From Saprospirales bacterium (lineage in GTDB: Bacteria; Bacteroidota; Bacteroidia; Chitinophagales; Saprospiraceae), in assembly GCA_003448025.1 (NCBI GenBank), contig DLXL01000605.1, forward strand, positions 7,286 through 12,450: a DNA stretch of 5,165 nt, read 5' to 3'. The notes beneath the pieces are model-generated. The model was given only the letters and a program-made list of their open reading frames with translations. It made no database searches and was not told the origin of the DNA. Position 1 is the first letter of the stretch, and each line of letters starts with the position of its first letter. The translations under genes were made by a program, and so were the position numbers. This document shows, piece by piece, positions 1 through 5,165 of this stretch.

Positions 1-453
1 GTTACGGATGCCAATGGTTGCACCGCAAAGTCTTCCATCACCATGTCGGAAACCTTTATGCCCCTTGCGGTGAGCATTGCTGAAAAAACAGCTATTAAAT
101 GTGCCGGCGAAAAGGCTGTTTTGGACGTACAGGTAAGCGGCGGTAAAGCCGCTTATAAATACAATTGGAGCAACCCTGCTCTGGCCAATGCAACACCTGA
201 AGCGCCGGCAGGAACCTATACACTTACGGTTACAGATGCCAATGGCGCCACCAAAACCGCTTCTATTGCCGTAGCCGCACCTGCAGCCTTGAGCGTAAAA
301 ACGGAAATGCAGGCCCCGCTCAGTCCGGGCAAATCGGACGGAAAAGCCTTGGCGGTGGTTACCGGTGGTACGCCACCATACGTCTATTCATGGGCTAACG
401 GAGAAAAAGCAGCCAATGCCATGCAATTAACACCAGGGGTAACGGAAATTGCA
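1..453 (+). repeat. Tandem module 1 (453 bp, two SprB-like units)
   Basis: This is the first visible copy of an in-frame 453-bp (151-codon) tandem module. It starts with the VTDANGC end of a B-type unit, continues through an A-type unit (about 58-285) and then a B-type unit (about 286-453). Bases 1-266 match 454-719 at all but eight positions, counted by hand, and the first 113 bases are identical. Bases 268-453 are much less like their counterparts. The window begins inside the array, so more copies may lie upstream. Confidence 0.9.
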
Positions 454-1818
454 GTTACGGATGCCAATGGTTGCACCGCAAAGTCTTCCATCACCATGTC
501 GGAAACCTTTATGCCCCTTGCGGTGAGCATTGCTGAAAAAACAGCTATTAAATGTGCCGGCGAAAAAGCAGTTCTGGACGTACAGGTAAGCGGCGGTAAA
601 GCCGGTTATAAATACAGCTGGAGCAACCCTGCTCTGGCAGATGCAACACCTGAAGCGCCGGCAGGAACCTATACACTTACGGTTACAGATGCCAATGGCG
701 CCACCAAAACCGCTTCTATAGCGGTTTCCGCGCCTACTCCTGTGACAGTCTCTGTGGAAGTACAAACACCCGCAAGCGCGGGCAATGCCGATGGCAAAGC
801 CCTTGCTAAAGCTGCCGGAGGCGCCGGGAATTATATTTTCCAGTGGGAAAGTGGGGAAAGCACTAATACCGCCCTAAAGCTGGCGCTTGGCGCTGTAAAA
901 GTAACCGTTACAGATGCTAATGGCTGCACGGCCGTTGGAACGGTTAATATGACGGAGACTATTTTGGACCTTACCGTAACCATGAAGGAGAAAAATCCTA
1001 TCAAATGTGGCGGTCTGGATAAGGCTTCTCTGCAGGTTGACATTGCGGGCGGCAAACGGCCCTATAACATCCGCTGGAATACGCCTGATTTAAGTGGAGA
1101 AACTGCGGATGGACTGGTAGCCGGCGACTATTCCGTTACCGTCACCGATGCAAAGGGCAGCAGCAAGACCGCTAAGATCACGGTACAATCGCCTGAGCCC
1201 ATGGTGATTGAATTGAGTCAGAATATAGGCGCCAGCACGGCAACCTCAACGGATGGCAAGGCTCAGGTAAAAATAAAGGGCGGCACAGCTCCGGATAAAA
1301 TTACATGGGATTCCCAACCAGGTGGCTCCACGAATAATAAGCTTGTATCTGGCAAGCACAAGGTAATGGCTACGGATGCCCAGGGCTGTACACAAACCTT
1401 GGAATTTGAAACCGGCAAACGCGCCATGCCGGAACTGACCCGAGCCATCCAGCAAGGCCAAACTATTCCGATGCGTTTGCTGACCTTTGCTACAGACAGC
1501 GCCAGTTTGCGTCCGGCGGTGTACACCTATCTGGATGAGTTATACGACTTCCTGGTAGAAAACCCGAAAGTAACCGTTGAAGTGGGTGGACATACCAACA
1601 ACCAGCCAACTGACGAATTTGCAGATTACCTCAGTACCGCACGCGCCAAAGCAGTGGCTAATTACCTGACGGATAAAGGCATTGATGCACAACGTGTTCA
1701 ATACAAAGGATATGGTAAAAAGCAGCCGCTGGTACCCAATACTACTCCTGAAGGCCGTAGAACCAACCAGCGCGTAGAGATCAAGATCCTGAACGCGGAT
1801 CTTGGGAAAGGGAACTAG
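1..1818 (+). CDS. SprB-repeat / OmpA-family cell-envelope protein, 5'-truncated by the window edge
   Basis: This is the C-terminal 605 residues of a larger protein. The frame is open from base 1 and starts inside a repeat, so the ATG at 43 is internal (the Met after SSIT) and not a start. Residues about 1-465 are SprB/PKD-like units with the hallmarks SGG or TGG, a YxW core and an ending like VTDANG. They alternate between A-type and B-type, giving a module of about 151 residues seen three times. Residues about 470-600 are an OmpA C-terminal domain (TFATDSASLRP, GHTNN, LSTARAKAV, GYGKKQP, EGRRTNQRVEI), a family that binds peptidoglycan in the periplasm. Arg548 matches the family's peptidoglycan-binding Arg, but the Asp expected 15 residues earlier is Asn533. 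No type IX secretion C-terminal signal follows the OmpA domain. Likely role (inference): a large envelope protein tethered to the cell wall. Signal peptide and true length lie upstream of the window. Confidence 0.9.
   Translation, partial: VTDANGCTAKSSITMSETFMPLAVSIAEKTAIKCAGEKAVLDVQVSGGKAAYKYNWSNPALANATPEAPAGTYTLTVTDANGATKTASIAVAAPAALSVKTEMQAPLSPGKSDGKALAVVTGGTPPYVYSWANGEKAANAMQLTPGVTEIAVTDANGCTAKSSITMSETFMPLAVSIAEKTAIKCAGEKAVLDVQVSGGKAGYKYSWSNPALADATPEAPAGTYTLTVTDANGATKTASIAVSAPTPVTVSVEVQTPASAGNADGKALAKAAGGAGNYIFQWESGESTNTALKLALGAVKVTVTDANGCTAVGTVNMTETILDLTVTMKEKNPIKCGGLDKASLQVDIAGGKRPYNIRWNTPDLSGETADGLVAGDYSVTVTDAKGSSKTAKITVQSPEPMVIELSQNIGASTATSTDGKAQVKIKGGTAPDKITWDSQPGGSTNNKLVSGKHKVMATDAQGCTQTLEFETGKRAMPELTRAIQQGQTIPMRLLTFATDSASLRPAVYTYLDELYDFLVENPKVTVEVGGHTNNQPTDEFADYLSTARAKAVANYLTDKGIDAQRVQYKGYGKKQPLVPNTTPEGRRTNQRVEIKILNADLGKGN
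454..906 (+). repeat. Tandem module 2 (453 bp, two SprB-like units)
   Basis: The second copy lies at exactly 453 bp offset from module 1. Its first 266 bases are about 97% identical to module 1. The remainder (721-906) encodes a B-type unit that is only about 40% identical in protein to the corresponding part of module 1, by hand alignment, yet has the same length. The Cys codons at 472-474 (NGC) and 553-555 (IKC) keep the register of module 1. Confidence 0.9.
907..1368 (+). repeat. Tandem module 3 (462 bp, diverged)
   Basis: The third copy starts exactly 453 bp after module 2 at another VTDANGC motif. It is clearly diverged at protein level (for example MKEKNPIKCGG against IAEKTAIKCAG) and three codons longer, the extra residues falling around the segment NIGASTATSTDGKA. 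It is followed at 1369 by a last ATDAQGC motif and then the OmpA domain. Its divergence suggests it is the older, terminal member of the array. Confidence 0.85.
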
Positions 1819-1826
1819 GGAGTGAC

Positions 1827-1943
1827 GATTGACGAGTACATGAGTACATGATTGAAGAGGGGGGGGCGCTGGGCATTGGATTCATACGGATGCCTGGCCA
1901 AGCGCCTTCCCTCTTCAATCATGTACTCATGTAATTGTCAATC
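1827..1943. repeat. 117-bp long imperfect palindrome between convergent genes; possible terminator or palindromic repeat element
   Basis: The 35-base outer arms 1827-1861 and 1909-1943 pair with 33 Watson-Crick pairs, one G-T (1834:1936) and one mismatch (1836:1934). Pairing continues inward past a one-base bulge in the G-run (1859-1866) to GCGCT/AGCGC (1866-1870/1901-1905), and a small apical stem GGCAT/ATGCC (1872-1876/1890-1894) is possible. The left arm contains a perfect tandem 8-mer, GAGTACAT at 1834-1841 and 1842-1849. It starts 9 bp after the stop of the SprB/OmpA gene and ends 9 bp before the end of selD. A five-T run (1950-1954) follows seven bases after the right arm on the plus strand, so it could terminate the plus-strand gene; no T-run follows on the minus strand. 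The stem is much longer than an ordinary intrinsic terminator, so a repeat element of the REP or MITE kind is also possible. Confidence 0.85.
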
Positions 1944-1952
1944 AGGTACTTT

Positions 1953-2990
1953 TTACATAACCGTTACCAGCGCCGACTTTCTTTCTGTAAATGCTCCAAA
2001 CGGCTTTAAAGCAAAGCCGTTTTCTGCAGCAATGGCTTCAAATGCTGCTTCATAGCCCGGGGCAATAGCCACCATCAACCCTCCACTGGTTTGCGGGTCG
2101 GCCAGGATCTTTTGCTGATAATCTGTGGCTCCTTCTATTTTATGTCCGTAGCTGTCCCAGTTTCGGATGGTGCCGCCTGGAACACACTTTTGTTCCAGAT
2201 AATGGTCCAGTATTTCCCGATCAATGGTTGGTACCGCATCAAATTGAATATCAACACTTGCATGACTGGCCTCACACATTTCAGACAAGTGTCCTAAAAG
2301 TCCAAAGCCGGTTACATCGGTCATAGCCTGTACATACGGCAATTCGCCAAAAACTGCGCCGATGCTGTTCAGCTTTTTCATGCTATCCGGGGCAATATGC
2401 ACGTGCTCTGGCTGTAAAACTGCCTTTTTTTGAGCCGTGGTCAGAATACCCACGCCAATTGGCTTGGTGAGGTATAGTTTGGCGCCAGGGGTGGCCCCTC
2501 CGTTTTTCTTCAGGTGTTTGATGCTCACTCTTCCCGTTACCGCCAACCCAAAAATAGGCTCCGGGCTATCAATACTGTGTCCGCCGGCTAATGGAATCCC
2601 GGCTTCCGCACAGGCCTTCCGGCTGCCCTCAATCACGGCATTCGCTACCTCAGGCGGCAAGGTATTAATCGGCCAACCCAAAATAGCTATGGCTACCAAT
2701 GGTTTCCCTCCCATGGCATACACATCGCTGATGGCGTTCACGGAAGCGATCGCACCAAACATAGCAGGGTCATCCACAATCGGCATGAAAAAATCTGTAG
2801 TGGAGATAATGCAAGTGCCATCCCCCAGATCAAAAACGGCAGCATCATCTTTTGATTCGTTGCCCACGAGCAACGCTGGAAATCTTTCTTTAGGAAAGTT
2901 GGAGTGCAAGATAGTGTCGAGCACGGCGGGCGCAATTTTGCAACCACAACCAGCACCGTGAGAATATTGAGTGAGCTTAATCGCTTCCAT
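1953..2990 (-). CDS. selD: Selenide, water dikinase (selenophosphate synthetase), cysteine form
   Basis: The 345-residue protein catalyses ATP + selenide + water to selenophosphate, AMP and phosphate, providing the Se donor for selenocysteine or for 2-selenouridine in tRNA. It closely resembles E. coli SelD over its whole length. It has the N-terminal glycine-rich loop SHGAGCGCK (10-18) with Cys15 and Lys18 at the positions of catalytic E. coli Cys17 and Lys20, DDAAV (48-52), [10 protein letters not shown] (64-73), AGGHSID (135-141), [12 protein letters not shown] (223-234) and a late DPQTSGGL. The aspartates expected to bind Mg-ATP (D49, D66, D89, D225) are present. The active site uses a Cys codon, not an in-frame TGA. 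I chose the ATG at 2990, giving [10 protein letters not shown] as in the family; the frame is open to 3086 but that extension would lie inside the DUF2520 gene. The start overlaps the upstream gene's end by 14 bp with no evident ribosome-binding site, suggesting translational coupling. Confidence 0.97.
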   Translation of the reverse strand: MEAIKLTQYSHGAGCGCKIAPAVLDTILHSNFPKERFPALLVGNESKDDAAVFDLGDGTCIISTTDFFMPIVDDPAMFGAIASVNAISDVYAMGGKPLVAIAILGWPINTLPPEVANAVIEGSRKACAEAGIPLAGGHSIDSPEPIFGLAVTGRVSIKHLKKNGGATPGAKLYLTKPIGVGILTTAQKKAVLQPEHVHIAPDSMKKLNSIGAVFGELPYVQAMTDVTGFGLLGHLSEMCEASHASVDIQFDAVPTIDREILDHYLEQKCVPGGTIRNWDSYGHKIEGATDYQQKILADPQTSGGLMVAIAPGYEAAFEAIAAENGFALKPFGAFTERKSALVTVM

Positions 2991-3771
2991 GATGTAGATC
3001 GAGAATGTGTTGACTCGTGACTTTATACATCTCGGCAGTAGCCGGATGGTCTTGTAGAAAATCCATGTGCATATCCAGCACTTCAAGGTCGCCGCGCTTG
3101 GCCGGCCCCGTCTGGCTTACGCGTGGGCCATTCGATAAACTCTTCGCAATCGTTTCGCGAATGAGTGGCTGCAGCAAGTCGAAATCAAGGTGATTAGCAG
3201 CAGCGATTTTTCCTGCTACTGTCAGCATGTGATTGGTAAAGTTGGAGGCAAACACTGCTGCGACATGTAACGCCTTTCGCTCTTCAGAAAAAATTTTGTG
3301 AACCGACGTGCTGATGGCACGCGCCATGGCCAGCAATGATTCGCCTGTTTCCTCCTGTGCGCTTTCCACCAGAATGGGCACCTCATCGAATGCTATGCGC
3401 CTGCTTTTGCTAAACGTTTGCAACGGATAGAAAACGCCAATGAAAGGTGTAGCAGCATATTGAAGCACATTCATCGGTTGGCTGCCTGATGTGTGCACCA
3501 AAACAGCGTCGTCAGGTAAAATAATTTCTCGCGCCACATCGGCTATGCTGTCGTCGCTGGTGGCGATGATGAAGGTGTCGGACGGACTTGTGGAAAAATC
3601 AACGGATGCTTTTACTTCAGCCTGGTACAATCGCTCGGTCAGCGCTTCGGCGTGTTGCGCATTTCTGCTGTATACTTCTTTTACGATATAGCCAGCATTG
3701 TCTAAAGCCGGAGCTAGGTGCCACGCCACGTTGCCCGAGCCGATAAAGGAAACCAGTTGTTCTTTAGCCAT
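2977..3771 (-). CDS. Rossmann-like and DUF2520 domain protein (ProC/F420-oxidoreductase-like fold)
   Basis: The 264-residue protein has an N-terminal Rossmann domain (about 5-120) with the dinucleotide-binding motif [12 protein letters not shown] (9-20), IATSDDSI (69-76) and VHTSGS (92-97). These are followed by YPLQTFS (115-121) and a helical C-terminal DUF2520 domain with [13 protein letters not shown] (169-181) and QTGPAKRGD (220-228). This layout is typical of the Rossmann-like/DUF2520 family of predicted NAD(P)-dependent oxidoreductases. The family resembles pyrroline-5-carboxylate reductase in fold, but its substrate is unknown to me. I chose the ATG at 3771; the only other start is a TTG at 3780, three codons upstream and directly after an in-frame TAA. 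It lies 48 bp downstream of the cysteine desulfurase gene and overlaps selD by 14 bp, so it probably sits in the same transcript. Whether it has any part in selenium or sulfur metabolism is not shown by the sequence. Confidence 0.92.
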   Translation of the reverse strand: MAKEQLVSFIGSGNVAWHLAPALDNAGYIVKEVYSRNAQHAEALTERLYQAEVKASVDFSTSPSDTFIIATSDDSIADVAREIILPDDAVLVHTSGSQPMNVLQYAATPFIGVFYPLQTFSKSRRIAFDEVPILVESAQEETGESLLAMARAISTSVHKIFSEERKALHVAAVFASNFTNHMLTVAGKIAAANHLDFDLLQPLIRETIAKSLSNGPRVSQTGPAKRGDLEVLDMHMDFLQDHPATAEMYKVTSQHILDLHHGSD

Positions 3772-3819
3772 GCGGTGCAATTAGAGAAAAAGATTTGCAC
3801 GCAGCAAACGCAGTTTAAC

Positions 3820-4959
3820 TCATGCAGTCACTTTGCAGATCTCAGCCAGTTTTTCTACTACGAAGTCAATTTCCTCTGCTTTGTTGTATTTGCTGAAAGA
3901 GAAGCGTACTGCCCCGCGCTGCGAGCCAGGGTACAACGCGCCCAATACATGCGAGCCGGTAGTTGCGCCGCTGCTGCACGCACTGCCGCCCGAAGCCGAT
4001 ATGCCTTGCAGATCGAGGTTGAACAAGAGCATACTGTTTTCCTCTGACTCCGGCAGGCACACATTCAACACGGTGTATAAGCTGCGTTCAAGATTGGCTG
4101 AGTCGCCATGAAAGTCAACGCCTGGAATGGCCGCACGCAACTTGTCAATCATGCGCGCCTTCAGATGTTTAATGTAATGCTCATGCTCTTCCATATCGCG
4201 ATAAGCAATCTCCAAGGCTTTCGCTAACCCAATGATGCCATAGGTATTTTCAGTGCCACCGCGCATGTTGCGCTCTTGTGCACCACCGTGCATAAACTGG
4301 TTGATCTTACGGTCTTTCTTAATGTACATAAAGCCCACTCCCTTGGGCCCATGAAACTTATGCGCGGCCGCCGTCATGCCACACACGTGTAGCGTCTTCA
4401 AGTCGTGCCGGTAGTGGCCTACGGTCTGCACCGTATCGCTTTGAAAAAAGGCGCCATAGTGTTTACACAAGTCGCCTACTGCTTGCATGTCCAGCAGGTT
4501 GCCGATCTCGTTGTTGGCATGCATCAACGCCACGAGGGCGTTGCTATGCTGTTGCAGCAACTGCTCCAGGTGAGCCATGTCCACGTGGCCATGTTCATCC
4601 AGGTTTACAAAGTGAAGTTGAATCGCGCCGCTTTTCTCCATCATCTCCAAGGTGTGCAGCACCGCGTGATGTTCCAGCGGAGAAGTAATGGCGTGTGTGA
4701 TGCCATACGTTTGCACACTGCTGCGCAGCAACGTGTTGTCTGCCTCGGTGCCACCCGAAGTAAAGATGATTTCACCCGGTGTGCAGTTCAATAGCTCAGC
4801 TACTTTTTTGCGCGCCGATTCAATGGCTGCTCTCACCTTGCGCCCATGCGCGTGCGTGGAGGAGGGGTTGCCAAAATCTTCCAGCAGGAAGGGCTTCATG
4901 GCTTCAAACACTTCAGGGTCGAGCGGCGTGGTGGCGGCATTGTCGAGATAGACTTTCAT
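3820..4959 (-). CDS. Group I (NifS/IscS-type) cysteine desulfurase
   Basis: This 379-residue PLP enzyme takes sulfur (and in many homologues selenium) from cysteine (or selenocysteine), forming a persulfide on a loop cysteine and releasing alanine. Visible motifs are VYLDNAATTP (3-12), FGNPSSTHAHGR (29-40), FTSGGTEADN (66-75), His97 stacking on PLP, MHANNEIGN (146-154), Asp175 and Gln178 for PLP contact, the Schiff-base Lys201 in AAHKFHGPKG, GTEN (235-238), and catalytic Cys328 in SGGSACSSG. The SGGSAC loop places it in group I and not with SufS/CsdA. The frame is open 44 codons further upstream, but the ATG at 4959 gives the family's usual N-terminus, and the extension would overlap the divergent gene at 5077. 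As first gene of a cluster ending in selD it may supply selenide, but general Fe-S or thiouridine sulfur supply is equally possible. I leave the symbol blank because iscS, nifS and csd cannot be told apart here. Confidence 0.95.
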   Translation of the reverse strand: MKVYLDNAATTPLDPEVFEAMKPFLLEDFGNPSSTHAHGRKVRAAIESARKKVAELLNCTPGEIIFTSGGTEADNTLLRSSVQTYGITHAITSPLEHHAVLHTLEMMEKSGAIQLHFVNLDEHGHVDMAHLEQLLQQHSNALVALMHANNEIGNLLDMQAVGDLCKHYGAFFQSDTVQTVGHYRHDLKTLHVCGMTAAAHKFHGPKGVGFMYIKKDRKINQFMHGGAQERNMRGGTENTYGIIGLAKALEIAYRDMEEHEHYIKHLKARMIDKLRAAIPGVDFHGDSANLERSLYTVLNVCLPESEENSMLLFNLDLQGISASGGSACSSGATTGSHVLGALYPGSQRGAVRFSFSKYNKAEEIDFVVEKLAEICKVTA

Positions 4960-4977
4960 GGCATAAAACGAAAGTGA

Positions 4978-4985
4978 CAAAGGTA
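4978..4985 (-). promoter_or_regulatory. Candidate Bacteroidetes -7 promoter box for the desulfurase-selD cluster
   Basis: On the minus strand the sequence reads TACCTTTG, matching the Bacteroidetes -7 consensus TAnnTTTG, and ends 18 bases before the desulfurase ATG. This would give a very short 5' leader of about 10-12 bases. I do not see a convincing TTTG -33 element at the expected spacing, so the call rests on one short motif plus position. The rest of the 4960-5076 divergent region holds short GC-rich inverted repeats (5007-5020 and 5024-5037) without a clear role. Confidence 0.35.
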
Positions 4986-5076
4986 AGAATTGTTTCACAG
5001 GTTGCCGCGCACCATGGCGCTGTGCCGCTCGTGCGGCTTCAAAAAACCACTGAATCCTTTTTGGTGTTATGGCAAT

Positions 5077-5165
5077 ATGACTAACGAACAAAAATTAGCC
5101 ATTGTAAAAATCGTCCACACGCTCATCTGGGGTTTCTTCAACATCGTCATCTTCTACTTTCTCTA
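5077..5165 (+). CDS. N-terminal fragment of a small predicted membrane protein, 3'-truncated by the window edge
   Basis: An ATG at 5077 opens a frame to the window end encoding 29 residues: a short polar start (MTNEQKLAIVK) and then a hydrophobic stretch from about residue 12 (IVHTLIWGFFNIVIFYFL) typical of a transmembrane helix. The helix begins too close to the start, with few preceding charges, to look like a classic cleaved signal peptide, so a membrane anchor or multi-pass protein is more likely. It is divergent from the cysteine desulfurase, with 117 bp between the starts. I cannot assign a family; the sequence resembles small uncharacterised membrane proteins of Bacteroidetes, a recollection and not a search result. 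A start at 5069 gives only three codons before TGA and is not the gene start. Confidence 0.6.
   Translation, partial: MTNEQKLAIVKIVHTLIWGFFNIVIFYFL

Noticed and set aside
1852..2055. 67-codon plus-strand frame running through the palindrome into the selD 3' end
   Set aside because: It is made of the hairpin sequence and antisense selD codons, with no ribosome-binding site or family resemblance.
2946..2948. Possible selenocysteine (TGA) at the SelD active site
   Set aside because: The frame reads Cys-Gly-Cys-Lys in the catalytic loop, with ordinary cysteine codons and no in-frame TGA, so this is the Cys form.
2437..2961. 174-codon open frame on the plus strand opposite selD
   Set aside because: It is antisense to a strongly conserved gene, its composition follows the codon bias of selD, and it shows no motif or ribosome-binding site.
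2991..3086. N-terminal extension of selD by 32 codons to an upstream start at 3086
   Set aside because: The extension lies fully inside the DUF2520 gene, is rich in residues not seen in SelD N-termini, and the ATG at 2990 gives the family's normal start ([18 protein letters not shown]).
3775..3800. Inverted repeat GTGCAA / TTGCAC with a 14-base loop just upstream of the DUF2520 start
   Set aside because: A six-pair stem with a long loop is expected by chance at this scale and no T-run or known operator motif accompanies it.
4405..4794. 129-codon open frame on the plus strand opposite the cysteine desulfurase
   Set aside because: It is a shadow of the conserved desulfurase frame; its translation is low-complexity (His, Gln, Val-rich) with no recognisable family.
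5007..5037. GC-rich short hairpins in the divergent region (GCGC-GCGC around CCATGG, and GCCGC-TCGT-GCGGC)
   Set aside because: Stems are only 4-5 bp and no T-run follows on either strand, so they do not make a terminator; an operator role is possible but unsupported.
5069..5080. Three-codon frame ATGGCAATATGA whose stop overlaps the start of the partial membrane gene
   Set aside because: It could be a tiny coupled leader but such short overlaps are common by chance and there is no supporting signal.
4960..5091. 44-codon N-terminal extension of the cysteine desulfurase
   Set aside because: Group I desulfurases start just before the YLDNAATT motif, as given by the ATG at 4959. The extension has no recognisable domain and would overlap the divergent gene at 5077.

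Overview
The window looks like a chromosomal segment of a Bacteroidetes bacterium, most plausibly a Chitinophagaceae-like or related sphingobacterial lineage. The evidence is SprB-type (PKD-like) repeats fused to an OmpA C-terminal domain, a lack of clear Shine-Dalgarno sequences before the genes, and a TAnnTTTG-type promoter box upstream of the minus-strand genes. The taxonomic call is inference; no rRNA or other marker gene is present.

Layout. Positions 1-1818 (+) hold the 3' part of a long repeat-rich gene that enters from outside the window. Three roughly 151-residue modules, each made of two SprB-like units, are followed by an OmpA peptidoglycan-binding domain. Positions 1819-1952 are intergenic and are almost filled by a 117-bp near-perfect palindrome (1827-1943) lying between two convergent genes. 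Positions 4959-1953 on the minus strand carry three genes in a row: a NifS/IscS-class cysteine desulfurase, a Rossmann-like/DUF2520 protein, and selenide, water dikinase (selD). The last two overlap by 14 bp. Positions 4960-5076 form a short divergent intergenic region. From 5077 (+) the first 29 codons of a small membrane protein run off the window end.

How the genes fit together. A group I cysteine desulfurase and SelD on one strand suggest a selenium-supply unit: the PLP enzyme can mobilise S or Se from cysteine or selenocysteine, and SelD activates selenide to selenophosphate. The DUF2520 protein between them has no established role in this. No Sec-insertion gene or tRNA 2-selenouridine synthase (mnmH) lies in the window, so the final use of the selenium cannot be read here. 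The SprB/OmpA gene is a separate, convergent unit for the cell envelope.

The signals most worth following up are the long palindrome at 1827-1943, the patchwork homogenisation and complementary cysteine layout of the 453-bp modules, and the selenium-linked cluster. I see no CRISPR array, tRNA, rRNA, transposase or clear defence system.
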